From CALAGJ01 sp964293305 (GTDB lineage: Bacteria > Bacteroidota > Bacteroidia > Chitinophagales > Chitinophagaceae), in contig CAXYYO010000003.1 in the NCBI GenBank assembly GCA_964293305.1, forward strand, positions 60,331 through 124,330: a stretch of 64,000 nucleotides of DNA. The letters are read 5' to 3'. The position numbers and the translations under genes were made by a program. Positions within the stretch are counted from its first letter, which is position 1. The number at the start of each line of letters is the position of its first letter. Positions 29,728-39,948 of the stretch are shown piece by piece. Below the pieces are notes generated by a model. It made no database searches and had not been told where the DNA came from. It saw nothing but the letters and a program-made list of their open reading frames with translations.

Positions 29728-30660
29728 CTAATAAAATACAGGAAAGTATAACTTGGTAATCCACTTGGTGGAATCTTTTTCCAACATCCTATTTGTAACC
29801 AATGATTGATAAGGAATAGCCGGAGCTACTTTTTGCATATCATCTACATAATGATTTAGCTCTAATTGTGCTTGCTGTACTGCATGAGCATCACCTTTTA
29901 TTTCAGTTACCAAAACATTCCCTAAAACCATTTTTTTGAGTAAAAAGGGTGCAGCTGCCGGAATATCTTTATTTATCGGAACGGCTACCATAATTTCAAA
30001 ATGCAAGGAATCTTCTGTATAACAATTCATCATTGGAGGATTAACAACTATGCCACCATTAGCAGAAATGTAGAATTTGAGCGCATCGATCATCTGATAG
30101 ATATCAGAAATATGCGGTGTGCCGTAAAACGATTTTTTTAATGCTATAAGTGATGAGTCTTCCACTAATTTCTTTTGAATATCTATACCATAAATGGCAG
30201 TTGGACTTTTAAATTTTTCTTGAATAGCAACCATACATTCATTTATATCAGTTTTAATGTTACGAGCCTTTAGATATAAATAAATTCGACTAAATGGGTT
30301 TGATGGCAAAGCAATTTCACTCTGAAATTGTATTAATGTGCTGTCCTGTTCTTTAAACACCGCAGACAACTGCCCAATAATTTTGTCTTCGTTTTTGGAT
30401 ACAAAAACAGTAGCTGTATTCCCTAATAGTTTCTTGGTAACGAACTTTAATTTTTTGTATTCATAGGTACTATCACTGGCATTGGTTCCGGGCCACCATT
30501 GTACCCAGTAATTCTTATTAGTAAGCACCCTTGCTACCCCATCGTATCTAGATTTTATTGGTAAAGATATTCGGATTGTATAAGTGGATGGAATTACAAA
30601 ATAGAGGACAGAAAAAGCAAGAAATATAAATAATAATATGCCAATAAACCAGCGTTTCAT
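29728..30660 (-). CDS. SRPBCC and GyrI-like (effector-binding) domain protein, membrane-anchored
   Basis: 310 residues, ATG start. An N-terminal hydrophobic helix (about 4-24) is followed by an SRPBCC/polyketide-cyclase-like domain (SLPIKSRYDGVARVLTNKN..., about 30-150). After about residue 160 comes a GyrI/AraC effector-binding-like domain (YQMIDALKFYISANGGIVV..., ...MVAVPINKDIP..., ...GDAHAVQQAQLELNHYV). Such pairings in Bacteroidota are of unknown function; small-molecule binding is likely. It lies 48 bp after map on the same strand and may be co-transcribed. Confidence 0.75.
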   Translation of the reverse strand: MKRWFIGILLFIFLAFSVLYFVIPSTYTIRISLPIKSRYDGVARVLTNKNYWVQWWPGTNASDSTYEYKKLKFVTKKLLGNTATVFVSKNEDKIIGQLSAVFKEQDSTLIQFQSEIALPSNPFSRIYLYLKARNIKTDINECMVAIQEKFKSPTAIYGIDIQKKLVEDSSLIALKKSFYGTPHISDIYQMIDALKFYISANGGIVVNPPMMNCYTEDSLHFEIMVAVPINKDIPAAAPFLLKKMVLGNVLVTEIKGDAHAVQQAQLELNHYVDDMQKVAPAIPYQSLVTNRMLEKDSTKWITKLYFPVFY

Positions 30661-30708
30661 TGTATTAGTATGTGGATGTAATAAAGAATAGAGTCTGGAA
30701 AAATATTA

Positions 30709-31512
30709 TTAATAATAAGTAGTATCTAAATGAATATTAGATTTTTCGGCAACTTCAATAATGGCATAATCCGAAAGAATTTCCGCCTTATTTCTTTTCA
30801 CACAAATGTCATGTTCAAAATGTGCACTTGGCTTACCATCCTTCGTACGTACAGTCCAACCATCAGTATCTGTAAACACATCTTTGGTTCCCATATTTAT
30901 CATAGGCTCTATGGCAAGTGTACAATTCTCTTTCAGTTTTGGACCAGTGCCACGCCTACCATAATTGGGCACTTGAGGATCTTCATGTAGGCTGCGACCC
31001 AGACCATGACCAACTAACTCCCTTACTACACCATAACCATGTTTTCTTTCAGTATGTTCTTGAATGGCATAAGAAATATCTCCAACCCTGCACCCTGCTG
31101 TGGCTTTTTCAATACCTTTATATAAACTTTCTTTTGTTACTTTTATTAGCTGTTTTACCTCTGGTAGTGCCGGCCCCATTAAAAAAGTATATGCATGATC
31201 TCCATGCCATCCGTTAAATATTAAGCCTAAATCAATACTTACAACATCACCTTCTTTTAGGGGCACATTGTTTGGAAAACCATGTACAACTACGTCATTT
31301 ACACTGGCGCAAATGGTATAAGGAAATCCGTGATAATTTAAAAAGGATGGAGTAGCCTGGTGATCTTTGAGAAATTCAAAACAAAGCTTATCAATCTGCA
31401 TTGTAGTAATACCCGGTTTTAAAATGGCAGCTACTTCCGTAAGTGTTTGGCTAACTAATAAGGCGCTGCTGCGCATGCAATCTATTTCTACGTTTGTTTT
31501 ATATAGTATCAT
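30709..31512 (-). CDS. map: Type I methionyl aminopeptidase
   Basis: 267 residues, ATG start. It removes the initiator methionine from new proteins in the cytosol. All five metal ligands are visible: Asp94 (SIDLGL), Asp105 (WHGDHAY), His169 (LVGHGLG), Glu202 (AIEPM) and Glu233 (HFEHD). The substrate-side His77 is in VVHGFPNN. Length and motifs are normal for bacterial type Ia enzymes without an N-terminal extension. It is not next to secY or infA here, unlike the common ribosomal-cluster position, so it may be an extra copy. Confidence 0.95.
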   Translation of the reverse strand: MILYKTNVEIDCMRSSALLVSQTLTEVAAILKPGITTMQIDKLCFEFLKDHQATPSFLNYHGFPYTICASVNDVVVHGFPNNVPLKEGDVVSIDLGLIFNGWHGDHAYTFLMGPALPEVKQLIKVTKESLYKGIEKATAGCRVGDISYAIQEHTERKHGYGVVRELVGHGLGRSLHEDPQVPNYGRRGTGPKLKENCTLAIEPMINMGTKDVFTDTDGWTVRTKDGKPSAHFEHDICVKRNKAEILSDYAIIEVAEKSNIHLDTTYY

Positions 31513-31964
31513 AATAAAATCGGTGCAAATGTGAGGGATTTTTTATAAGAAAATTTTAGAGTTTGTTATACCCACTGGTTTGAATGAATATTTTTTTAAA
31601 TCATTTGGTTTGTAAGAACAAAAAAAACAAGAATGATACCGTCAAGTAGTTGGTTATCGATATTGCTCCTGCAAGTGTACTTTGTTTATTTATCTAACTC
31701 AGGCCGGATGAGAATATTTCTACCTTTTTTAAATGATGACAGTAAAGTCCTTTGAAATTGTACTCAATCATTTTATAGATGTGATAATTTAATGGCAGGC
31801 AAAAAGGATTAAATAGAAGGAATTTGTTAGTGAATCTTTTATTGGTTTTTGATATTTTTTTCGAAAACTTTGAATTTGAAAATAGGATAGCCAATTTTTT
31901 TATGCTCAGTAAATTTTTTTTGCTCGTGTATAGAAAAAATTTGTTTTTATCATACTGAAGAATA
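31513..31964. other. Gap between map and hutH
   Basis: This is AT-rich sequence with long T and A runs. A 103-codon frame at 31694-32005 overlaps the hutH end and has the low-complexity K/F/L/N content of chance translation, so I do not call it. No hairpin or RNA gene is seen. Confidence 0.55.
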
Positions 31965-33461
31965 CTATTCCGGCACTTCATATTTTGCAATAAACGCTTT
32001 TGCATTGATCATATCACTATGCATTACCCTGTCTTTATCAGTAAAAGGAACAACTTTTCTAAAAGCTGCTACATAATTTTCGATTTCCGTACCCGTGGTA
32101 AGTGGTCTTTTCAAGTCTAATGCCTGAGCAGCTGTTAATAATTCGATGCCCAAAACTTTCTCTACATTCTCCATCACTTTCAAACATTTAACTGCAGCAT
32201 TTGCACCCATGCTTACGTGATCTTCTTGATTATTACTACTACTTATGCTATCTACAGAAGCTGGAGTACACAGTTGTTTGTTTTCACTTACAATACCTGC
32301 AGCAGTATACTGTGGTATCATAAAACCACTATTGAGCCCTGCATCAGTTACTAGAAAAAGTGGAAGGTTTCTTTGCCCACTGATAAGTTGATATGTTCTT
32401 CTTTCACTGATATTGGCAAGCTCACTCATTGCAATACTCAAAAAATCAAGATGTAGTGCAAGTGGTTGTCCATGAAAATTTCCACCGCTAAGTATTAAAT
32501 CTTCATCAGGAAAAATATTTGGATTATCAGTTACACTATTTATTTCAGTAATAAAGATATTAAGTACGTTATCTATAACATCCATTGTAGCACCATGCAC
32601 TTGTGGCACACACCGAAAACTATACGGATCCTGCACTTGATATTTTTTCTGTAGTTGAATATTACTACCCGAAAGGTATTGCCTCATTTTAGCGGCAATA
32701 TATTGCTGACCTTTATGTGGTCTTACCCTATGTATGGCTTCATGAAGTGGGTAGTTTACACAATCAAATGCATCCATAGACAATGCTGCATTTAAGTTTG
32801 CAATACGCAACAACTGTTTTGCTTTTATCAAGCAATACATGCCATATGCACTCATGAACTGTGTACCATTAATGAGCGCAAGTCCTTCTTTACTTTGTAG
32901 TGCAATTGGTTCCCAACCCATTACAACTAATGCATTTGCCGCAGGCATCAGATTTCCTTGTAATCTAACTTCACCCATACCTATTAATGGCAATGCAAGA
33001 TGACTGAGTGGCGCAAGGTCACCACTGGCACCCAATGAACCCTGAGTATATATGATGGGAAGTACATTATTGTTATACATTTCCATCAGACGTTTTACGG
33101 TTGCAATTTGCACACCGCTATGTCCATAACTCAGGCTTTTAATTTTTAGCACAAGCATGAGCTTTACAATGGGTTCTGGCACTTCATCACCCATGCCACA
33201 CGCATGACTCATCAGCAAATTATATTGCAATTGTTGGGTTTGGCTCTTATCAATTCTCACATTTTGCAAAAATCCAAAACCAGTATTAATACCATAATGT
33301 AATTCCTCCCCTCTGGTTTTCTCATCTTAATATTCCCGACATTTCAGAATACGTTCATGTGCATCAAATGTGATAGAAACATGCTGATTATAGGCAAGTA
33401 GATTTTGGATTTGGAGAAAGGAAGTATGCTGGCGATCAAGAGGCAAATAATTATAATCCAT
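31965..33461 (-). pseudogene. hutH: Histidine ammonia-lyase, interrupted by an in-frame TAA at codon 45
   Basis: The frame from the ATG at 33461 reads MDYNYLPLDRQHTSF...KCREY, then TAA (33327-33329), then DEKTRGEELHYGINTGFG and on to the stop at 31965, 498 codons in all, a normal HAL length. The MIO cofactor triad Ala-Ser-Gly is intact (GSLGASGDLAP, codons 145-147), and the catalytic Tyr (codon 56, YGINTGFG) is downstream of the stop. Only non-ATG codons lie between the TAA and the Tyr motif, so an active shortened enzyme is unlikely without readthrough. TTA (Leu) to TAA is the simplest mutation. HAL turns histidine into urocanate and ammonia; no other hut genes are nearby. A sequencing error is the main alternative. 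Confidence 0.88.
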
Positions 33462-33666
33462 GATAAATTTTTACGCTGGCAAATAAATGGAAAATTATGA
33501 TGTGGTATAAATTGAAATGTTTTATGTTTTAGACTAAATAAAATCAGAACTTATCAAATACATTATGTAAAATTGGAGTAAAACAAAGTTAACTATTCTT
33601 AAGAAAATAAATAAGGAGAGCTACAATTTCTCTCCTTTTTGCCAGACTAATTATGTGATTTTAATA

Positions 33667-34575
33667 TTATGGAACTAATTCGAATGCTTTGTTTGCACCG
33701 GCATTTGCCCACTGAACGTTTACAATACCCTTATTTTTTGTATTGTTTTTTGAACCTACAACAAAAGCAACAATTTTACAGTTGCTCAAATTATATCCTG
33801 TAGCATCAAAGCTAAAACTTTTTGAATATTGCTTACCAGCTTTAGTACTGTTAGATGGAATAAAATCGCCAAATGTTGCTGTATATACTTTACGTAACAC
33901 ATTGTGATGTTCAAAATCATTGATGTAGCTACCTAATCCGTAGAATGGATTACCAACGGGACTGGTATTGTAATAATTACTTTGCTTTAAAATAAGATTG
34001 GTTTCAACCAACTCTATTACAATTTTTAATGAATCAGTGTAAGTATAACCAAACCCAACCTTCACCTTACCAGTTATTGTATTTCCACTGATTGCAGCAT
34101 TTGTGATTGCAAGACCTAATGAATCATTTGTTTTAAGATAATCAGATGCCTGTGATGTATCTGATACATTATCAACTTTTCCATTATCTTTAAACTTTAT
34201 GCTTTTGCCGTTAGCATCCCAATCTCTCATCTTTGTAGCAGTTGGAAATGCATTGATTTTAAACTCTTTTTCCAATGGACTCTGCCAAGAAGTAGTAAAA
34301 GCATCTCCATTGTGATTGCCAACAAAAAAGAAACGTGGGTTATTCGCTTCCATTAAATCAAATTTGTATGCAATGCGTGGACAATATCCACACCAAGCAC
34401 CTGTATAGTCTTCAAATATAGCACGACTTATAAAAGTTCTGGATTGTAATTGCTGCTCACTGATATCATCACTAAATTCCTGATTAGAATCGGATACGTC
34501 AGCATTTTTTGTACATGAAAATGCTGATAATAACAGCATACAGATACATAGGTTTTTAAGATTTTTTTGATACAT
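33667..34575 (-). CDS. Omp28-related lipoprotein with thioredoxin-like domain
   Basis: 302 residues, ATG start. Lipoprotein signal with lipobox LLSAFSC (Cys21). A thioredoxin-like segment EDYTGAWCGYCPR (CxxC near 62-65) and a later cis-Pro-like INAFPTA resemble the Omp28/thiol-disulfide family of Bacteroidota. The C-terminal half is a beta-rich domain (GKVKVGFGYTYTDSLKIVIELVE). It is likely attached to the outer membrane. Whether it is redox-active or only structural is uncertain. It is divergent from cmk. Confidence 0.85.
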   Translation of the reverse strand: MYQKNLKNLCICMLLLSAFSCTKNADVSDSNQEFSDDISEQQLQSRTFISRAIFEDYTGAWCGYCPRIAYKFDLMEANNPRFFFVGNHNGDAFTTSWQSPLEKEFKINAFPTATKMRDWDANGKSIKFKDNGKVDNVSDTSQASDYLKTNDSLGLAITNAAISGNTITGKVKVGFGYTYTDSLKIVIELVETNLILKQSNYYNTSPVGNPFYGLGSYINDFEHHNVLRKVYTATFGDFIPSNSTKAGKQYSKSFSFDATGYNLSNCKIVAFVVGSKNNTKNKGIVNVQWANAGANKAFELVP

Positions 34576-34724
34576 GGTGTAATTTTATTTTTTTGAAATA
34601 ATCTGGCGCATGCAATATATAAGTTCATTAAGTTAATAAATACATGCATCAATATTTATTCCAAAAAAAAATTAAAATAATTACACTGATATGACAAATT
34701 TATTTGCAAACCTATCTTTGTAAA

Positions 34725-35405
34725 ATGCAGCAAAAAATTATTATAACTATTGACGGATATTCTTCCTGCGGCAAAAGTACTTTGGCCAAACAATTAGCGG
34801 CCAAACTCAATTATGTTCATATTGATAGCGGTGCTATGTACAGAGCCATCACGTTATACTTGCTGCGCAATGATATACATTTAGATGATGAATTTGTTAT
34901 TGAAAAAGCCTTACAGAATATTAATATCGCATTTGTTTTTAATGAAACAACCGGTATGACTGAAATAATTTTAAATGATGAAAACGTTGAAAAAATAATT
35001 CGGGACATGCTCATTAGTGAGCGTGTAAGTGAAATAGCTACACACAAAGCCGTAAGAGAATTTGCAGTGGCTCAGCAAAGAAAAACCGGTTTAGAAAAAG
35101 GTATAATAATGGATGGTAGAGATATTGGTACAACAGTGTTTCCTGATGCAGAGCTAAAATTATTTATGACTGCTGATGTAGCTGTGAGAGTAGAACGTAG
35201 ATATAAAGAATTATTTGATGCAAAAAACACTGTCAGCCTTGATGAAGTAAAACACAATCTTGAAATGCGTGATTATATTGATAGCAACAGGGAAATAAGC
35301 CCATTGAGAAAAGCAACCGATGCAGTAATTTTAGACAATACAAATCTTACGCTTAGTGAGCAGCTTTCATTTGCCATAAAACTTTTTAAAGAACGTATTG
35401 CTTAG
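34725..35405 (+). CDS. cmk: Cytidylate kinase
   Basis: 226 residues from the ATG at 34725; an in-frame start at 34704 adds seven residues without family support. It phosphorylates CMP/dCMP to the diphosphates. The P-loop is DGYSSCGKST near the N terminus, DSGAMYRAIT follows, and the NMP-binding and lid parts contain MDGRDIGTTVFPDAELK and RDYIDSNREISPL. Length is normal. A TATCTTTG -7-like element at 34713-34720 ends only 4 bp before the ATG, so the message may be nearly leaderless. Confidence 0.96.
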   Translation: MQQKIIITIDGYSSCGKSTLAKQLAAKLNYVHIDSGAMYRAITLYLLRNDIHLDDEFVIEKALQNINIAFVFNETTGMTEIILNDENVEKIIRDMLISERVSEIATHKAVREFAVAQQRKTGLEKGIIMDGRDIGTTVFPDAELKLFMTADVAVRVERRYKELFDAKNTVSLDEVKHNLEMRDYIDSNREISPLRKATDAVILDNTNLTLSEQLSFAIKLFKERIA

Positions 35406-35761
35406 CATATCGAATTAAGAAAACCTGTACTTCTATAATCTATACTTGAAAGCAGGTAGCACATGAAAAACAATTATATTTTTTCAGTTCAAAATTTTAT
35501 GTGCTAGCTTGTTTTGGCTTTAAACTTATTGGCTTCTATAAGAGCTATAATTATGTCTTAAAATCTAGAAACCTAGGGATATAGATTTTTGGTACATCAT
35601 TAAAATAATTATATACCGCGGTCGTAGTGTATTAGCCATTCTAAGAAAAAGTAGGACACTACTCGACATGATGATAATGACCTATACTGATTTTTAATTA
35701 ACCCAAGAATTCAAACTCCATTAAAAAGTTTAACTCATTTGTAGGTATAAAAAATAGAACT
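35406..35761. terminator. Convergent gap between cmk and sulfatase with one hairpin
   Basis: TAGCACAT (35457-35464) and ATGTGCTA (35499-35506) form a perfect 8-bp inverted repeat, which extends inward with one bulge (GAAAA/TTTT), around a 34-nt loop. It may serve as a terminator for cmk, but there is no long U run. The rest is AT-rich without genes. Confidence 0.4.
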
Positions 35762-37171
35762 TTATTCGTAAGAATCAATTACATCTTGCAATCTCTTCCT
35801 AGCTTCATCATCTTCGGGAGTAACTTCCTCGTTTTTAATTCTATCATTCTGGTAGGGATCTTTAATATAATTGTAAAAGCCTATGCCCCCAGTATATAGT
35901 TGATAAGTGGTATCCAACGCCCATTTTACTGGAGGCTTACCATCATCACCCAATCTATTCACATCGTAATAACAATAGGCAGATTGGCGAGGAGTATAAT
36001 TTGTTTTTAAAAATTGTCCTGCAAAATTCCTACCATCAATTATGCCATAAGATGAGGGTATATTAGCACTACAGATATCTGCAATGGTTGGAAAGAAATC
36101 TGTGAAATCTATTATATTATTTGAGATGCTACCGGCATCAATTATACCAGGCCAAATTGCAATAACAGGTACGTGAATCCCCGCATAAATAGTCTTTCCT
36201 TTGGCACCTGGAATTATTTCTCCATTAAACAAGGAATTGATATCGGATTCTGTCCCATTATCTCCAACTATATAGATTATTAAAGTATTATTTGCAATAC
36301 CCAAAGCATTTACTTTGTCATAGAGAGCACCCAACTCCTGATCATAATATTTTACCATACTTGGGTAATAGATAGTATCTCTTTCTTCTTGCCCCTTAGT
36401 AGGATCAAAAGTAGCAAAATCTGGATGATCTGGTGTGGGTTGGAATGGCCTATGACAAAGATTTGGAGCCCAGTAAACAAAAAATGGATTTTCCTTATTT
36501 CTCTCTATAAAACTGAAAACTGAATCACGCATTATAGCTTCACCATATTGGCCTAGTGTCAATTCTGAGGGTATATAATCCCCTTTTGAATAAATTTTTG
36601 GGTCCTTGTATAAATTGAGACCGTCCTCTTCATTTACATTTCCGCCCAACTTAAAGGGATTTGTAACAGCATATTCGTCAAAACCTAAAATTTTGAGTGA
36701 AGTATCACCACCATCTAATTGCCATTTTCCAGCAGCATAAGTAGCATATCCATTATTTCTTAGAAGGTTTGCAATGGTACTTTGATCTCTCCCTAAGCTA
36801 CCCCATGAATCTGCAAAATAGTTACGGAGATTATACTTACCAGTCAGCAACTCAAATCTAGATGGTGTACATAGAGGAGTACCTACACAACGACTAAATT
36901 GCATTCCGGCATTCGCTAATCTATTCAAATTTGGGGTTTCATAAGATTCACCTCCAGTATAATTTGGAATTTCATAGCCCACATCATCACCCAACACTAT
37001 TATTATGTTTGGACTTGTGAAATCTCTAATCTCCGGTCTCTGGGGTACCAGTTTGTCAGTCCTTCTACAGCTATACATTCCTGAGGATACAACGAACAAC
37101 ACAGCTAAAAGAACCATTACAATTCCATTAAGAGAACTGAATTTTTGTTTTAATAAAAATGGCATTTTCAT
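35762..37171 (-). CDS. Lipoprotein sulfatase (type I, formylglycine)
   Basis: 469 residues, ATG start. N-terminal hydrophobic stretch and lipobox SSGMYSC (Cys35). Sulfatase hallmarks are the metal-binding pair Asp62-Asp63 in VLGDDVGY, the formylglycine motif C101-T-P-S-R105 (followed by FELLTGKYNLRN) and the second signature YATYAAGKWQLDGG. The Cys-type motif needs oxidation by a maturase, which is not in this window. The C-terminal part has VGDNGTESD with the usual metal-side residues. The substrate is probably a sulfated glycan or ester, but no PUL genes (SusC/SusD) are nearby. It is monocistronic. Confidence 0.92.
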   Translation of the reverse strand: MKMPFLLKQKFSSLNGIVMVLLAVLFVVSSGMYSCRRTDKLVPQRPEIRDFTSPNIIIVLGDDVGYEIPNYTGGESYETPNLNRLANAGMQFSRCVGTPLCTPSRFELLTGKYNLRNYFADSWGSLGRDQSTIANLLRNNGYATYAAGKWQLDGGDTSLKILGFDEYAVTNPFKLGGNVNEEDGLNLYKDPKIYSKGDYIPSELTLGQYGEAIMRDSVFSFIERNKENPFFVYWAPNLCHRPFQPTPDHPDFATFDPTKGQEERDTIYYPSMVKYYDQELGALYDKVNALGIANNTLIIYIVGDNGTESDINSLFNGEIIPGAKGKTIYAGIHVPVIAIWPGIIDAGSISNNIIDFTDFFPTIADICSANIPSSYGIIDGRNFAGQFLKTNYTPRQSAYCYYDVNRLGDDGKPPVKWALDTTYQLYTGGIGFYNYIKDPYQNDRIKNEEVTPEDDEARKRLQDVIDSYE

Positions 37172-37540
37172 TTATATATAAATTTTTCAGGCTATTCCAT
37201 GCCTTTAATTGCTTGCAAAGAAAGAAAAAAAAATGACATTTCAAATATCGGTTAGCGGTTAATTCATTTTTTGATGTGCTATTAGGAGTAATAATTACTA
37301 AAAATTTATAATAACCTTTTTGAATACAATGCTAAAAACTTGCATTCAATCTTTTCTTCAAGGTGTAGATTATATTAAAGAACAAGCTGGATTTGATTTG
37401 TTCATTTAATATTTAGATAAAAAATGATTTAAGATCAGGTAATGTCTTAAAAACCTAGTGAGGTAATGATAGAGAGAACATTCATCTATTTTAAAGAGAA
37501 AATGTAGGTTTATAAAAAATGAAATGCATTTTTGGCCACA
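37172..37540. other. Divergent gap between sulfatase and FAD oxidoreductase
   Basis: This is AT-rich. The block ATGTCTTAAAAACCTAG near 37442-37459 resembles ATGTCTTAAAATCTAGAAACCTAG near 35552-35576 on the other side of the sulfatase gene, in the same orientation, but chance is possible. No gene or clear promoter is seen. Confidence 0.4.
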
Positions 37541-38602
37541 ATGAAGGAGAAGGATTATTTAATTGTGGGCATGGGGTTAAGTGGTGCGTGGCTCGCATTT
37601 TTTCTAAAAGAAAATGGTTTTACTGTTGATGTGTATGATGGGCAACCCGTATTATCTGCCAGTTATGCTTCTGGGGGTATCATTAACCCTGTTACAGGAC
37701 GCAGAGTGGTGACAACCTGGCTAGCAGATGAGCTTATACCATGGGTAGCAAATACATTAAAACAAATTAGTGTATCAGCAAATAATAATTTTATTACTAA
37801 AAAAACAACATTGAGTTTTCCCGGATCTCTTCAAATGAAGGCAGCCTATGAAAAAAGAATAGAAGAAAATAACGCTTATATAAGTAGAGCAGTAAATTTA
37901 GAAGACATCACAAAATATTTAAATAGTATATACCTTCCTTATACCATTGAGTCCACTTATATCATGCATGCAAAACAATTTATTACCTATGTACGTTCAT
38001 TCCTTCAATGCAATGATTCCTTTATTCCAAAACATTTTGATGAATCGGCTTTGGAAATTAAGGCAGATGCTGCTGTATATGAATCTGTAACGTATAAGAA
38101 AATAATCTATACAAATGGGTATGCTACCATGAAAAGTAATTTTTGGAAAAATTTACCTTTTGTGCCAAATAAAGGACAGGCCCTAATTGTTGAAATACCC
38201 CATTTGCCTGTAACTTCTATGTATAAATTTGGAATGATTACCCTTGTGCCTTTGCAGCAGGGTATGTGGTGGGCCGGTAGTAGCAATGAATTAAAATTTG
38301 AAAATGATCAGCCAGACCCATCCTTTTTGAATGAGGCAAAAAATAGCATTAATACAATTTTAAAAATACCTTTTACAGTTATACAGCATCTGTCTGCTAT
38401 AAGGCCTGCAACTGTAGAAAGAAGACCATTTGTTGGTGTACATCCTTTATATAAACAAATTGCCATTTTAAACGGAATGGGGAGCAAAGGCTGCTCTCTT
38501 GCTCCTTGGTTTGCTAAGCAATTAACAGATCATTTGAAAGAAAACAAACCTATAGATATGGATGCTGATGTCAGTAGATTTTCAAAATTATTGATGAGGT
38601 AA
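37541..38602 (+). CDS. FAD-dependent oxidoreductase, DAO family
   Basis: 353 residues from the ATG at 37541 (MKEKDYLIVGMGLSG); a TTG three codons upstream is also in frame. The N-terminal dinucleotide fold has G10-x-G12-x-x-G15. SGGIINPVTGRRVV follows, then the C-terminal FAD-site part VERRPFVGVHP and NGMGSKGCSLAPW. This is the glycine/D-amino-acid oxidase (DAO/DadA-like) superfamily. The substrate is not clear; amino acid or thiazole-type oxidation is common. No membrane segment. A hemolysin-family gene follows 86 bp downstream. Confidence 0.85.
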   Translation: MKEKDYLIVGMGLSGAWLAFFLKENGFTVDVYDGQPVLSASYASGGIINPVTGRRVVTTWLADELIPWVANTLKQISVSANNNFITKKTTLSFPGSLQMKAAYEKRIEENNAYISRAVNLEDITKYLNSIYLPYTIESTYIMHAKQFITYVRSFLQCNDSFIPKHFDESALEIKADAAVYESVTYKKIIYTNGYATMKSNFWKNLPFVPNKGQALIVEIPHLPVTSMYKFGMITLVPLQQGMWWAGSSNELKFENDQPDPSFLNEAKNSINTILKIPFTVIQHLSAIRPATVERRPFVGVHPLYKQIAILNGMGSKGCSLAPWFAKQLTDHLKENKPIDMDADVSRFSKLLMR

Positions 38603-38688
38603 TTGAGCGCTAAGAGGTTGTCCGTATTTTTAAAATTGACAGTATGGTAAAAAAATCGTTTTATTGCATTTCACCAGCATAAAATTGG

Positions 38689-39948
38689 ATGGCAATAGCA
38701 TTACTTGCTTGGATAGGAATTTCTTTAGTTCTGATTGGTTTTTTTTCAGGAACCGAAATAGCTTTTATTAGTGTAAATAGATTGAGCATTGAACTTAGGA
38801 AAAAACAAGGGAGCAAAAGTAGTAGTATCATCAGTAGACATTTAGACCATCCTTCACGATTTATTGGAGCTTGTTTAGTTGGTTTAAATATTTTCTTAGT
38901 GGGTTATGGTCTTTTGTTTAGTGAATTGATGAAGCAGTCGTTATGGAATCCACTTCACTTGGATAATGAATATATAAAACTGGCTTTTGATACTGTGTTA
39001 TCATCAATTGTTATACTCGTTTTAGGAGAGTTTATACCCAAAGCAATATTTAAGGCCAAGAATGACAGTGCTCTTATTTTTTTTTCCCCTATAAGTCAGT
39101 TTTTCTTTAACCTCTTCAATCCCATTTCATCATTATTTGTATCGCTGGCAGAAGGAATTTTAAAATATTTGTTCAATGTACAAATCAGAGAAAAAGGACA
39201 TGAGCCCTTTAGTAGGATAGATTTGGAATATTTTTATCAGCAAACTAAAGATCAGGATGCAGATACACAAGAACTGAATACAGATTTACTAGAAAATGCA
39301 TTGTCCTTACCAGCCACAAAAGTGCGTCAATGCTTAGTGCCACGCACAGAAATTGAAGCCGTAGATCTGTCAGACAGCTTAGATGAAGTGCGTAACCATT
39401 TTATTGAAACTAAACTCAGTAAATTGGTAGTATATGAGGATAACATCGACAATATACTCGGCTATATTCATCAGTTGGACATGTTTAAACAACCCACAGA
39501 TCTAAAGACTATATTATTACCCATACCGGTGGTACCTGAAACGATGAGTGCCACAGATATGATGAATAAATTTACTCGTGAAAGAAAAAGTATTGCATGG
39601 GTGGTAGATGAATTTGGCGGTACTGCCGGCATTGTAACCATGGAAGATTTATTAGAAGAAATTTTTGGAGAAATTCAAGATGAATACGATACGGAGGAAT
39701 TTGTAGAAAAGCAGATTGCGGAAAATGAATTCATCTTCAGTGGAAGGCTTGAACTTGACTATCTCACTGAAAAATATGGCCTTGAATTTCCGGATGATGA
39801 CTCTGAAACACTATCCGGATATATCATTAATGCTCATGAAACAATACCGCTGGCTAAAGATCGGATTGTAGCCGATAGATATGAATTTGAAATTTTGACT
39901 GTAAGCGTTACTCGTATTGAAATGGTGAAAATGAAAGTACTAATGTAG
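38689..39948 (+). CDS. Hemolysin-family protein (CNNM, CBS pair, CorC/HlyC)
   Basis: 419 residues, ATG start. The N-terminal DUF21/CNNM membrane domain (about residues 1-190) includes FFSGTEIAFISVNRLSIEL near 18-36 and a long helix with LGEFIPKAIF. A CBS pair lies at about 200-325 (LVPRTEIEAVDLSDSLDEV, ...AWVVDEFGGTAGIVTMEDLL). A C-terminal CorC_HlyC domain (about 335-415) has YLTEKYGLEFPDDDSETLSG. The family is linked to Mg/Co efflux or metal homeostasis. The name hemolysin is historical. Confidence 0.93.
   Translation: MAIALLAWIGISLVLIGFFSGTEIAFISVNRLSIELRKKQGSKSSSIISRHLDHPSRFIGACLVGLNIFLVGYGLLFSELMKQSLWNPLHLDNEYIKLAFDTVLSSIVILVLGEFIPKAIFKAKNDSALIFFSPISQFFFNLFNPISSLFVSLAEGILKYLFNVQIREKGHEPFSRIDLEYFYQQTKDQDADTQELNTDLLENALSLPATKVRQCLVPRTEIEAVDLSDSLDEVRNHFIETKLSKLVVYEDNIDNILGYIHQLDMFKQPTDLKTILLPIPVVPETMSATDMMNKFTRERKSIAWVVDEFGGTAGIVTMEDLLEEIFGEIQDEYDTEEFVEKQIAENEFIFSGRLELDYLTEKYGLEFPDDDSETLSGYIINAHETIPLAKDRIVADRYEFEILTVSVTRIEMVKMKVLM

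Noticed and set aside
31694..32005. 103-codon minus-strand frame after hutH
   Set aside because: It overlaps the hutH 3' end in another frame and has the K/F/L/N-rich content of chance translation of AT-rich DNA.
35552..37459. Similar ATGTCTTAAAA...AACCTAG blocks flanking the sulfatase gene
   Set aside because: They are short and AT-rich, with different spacing inside; too weak to claim an insertion boundary.
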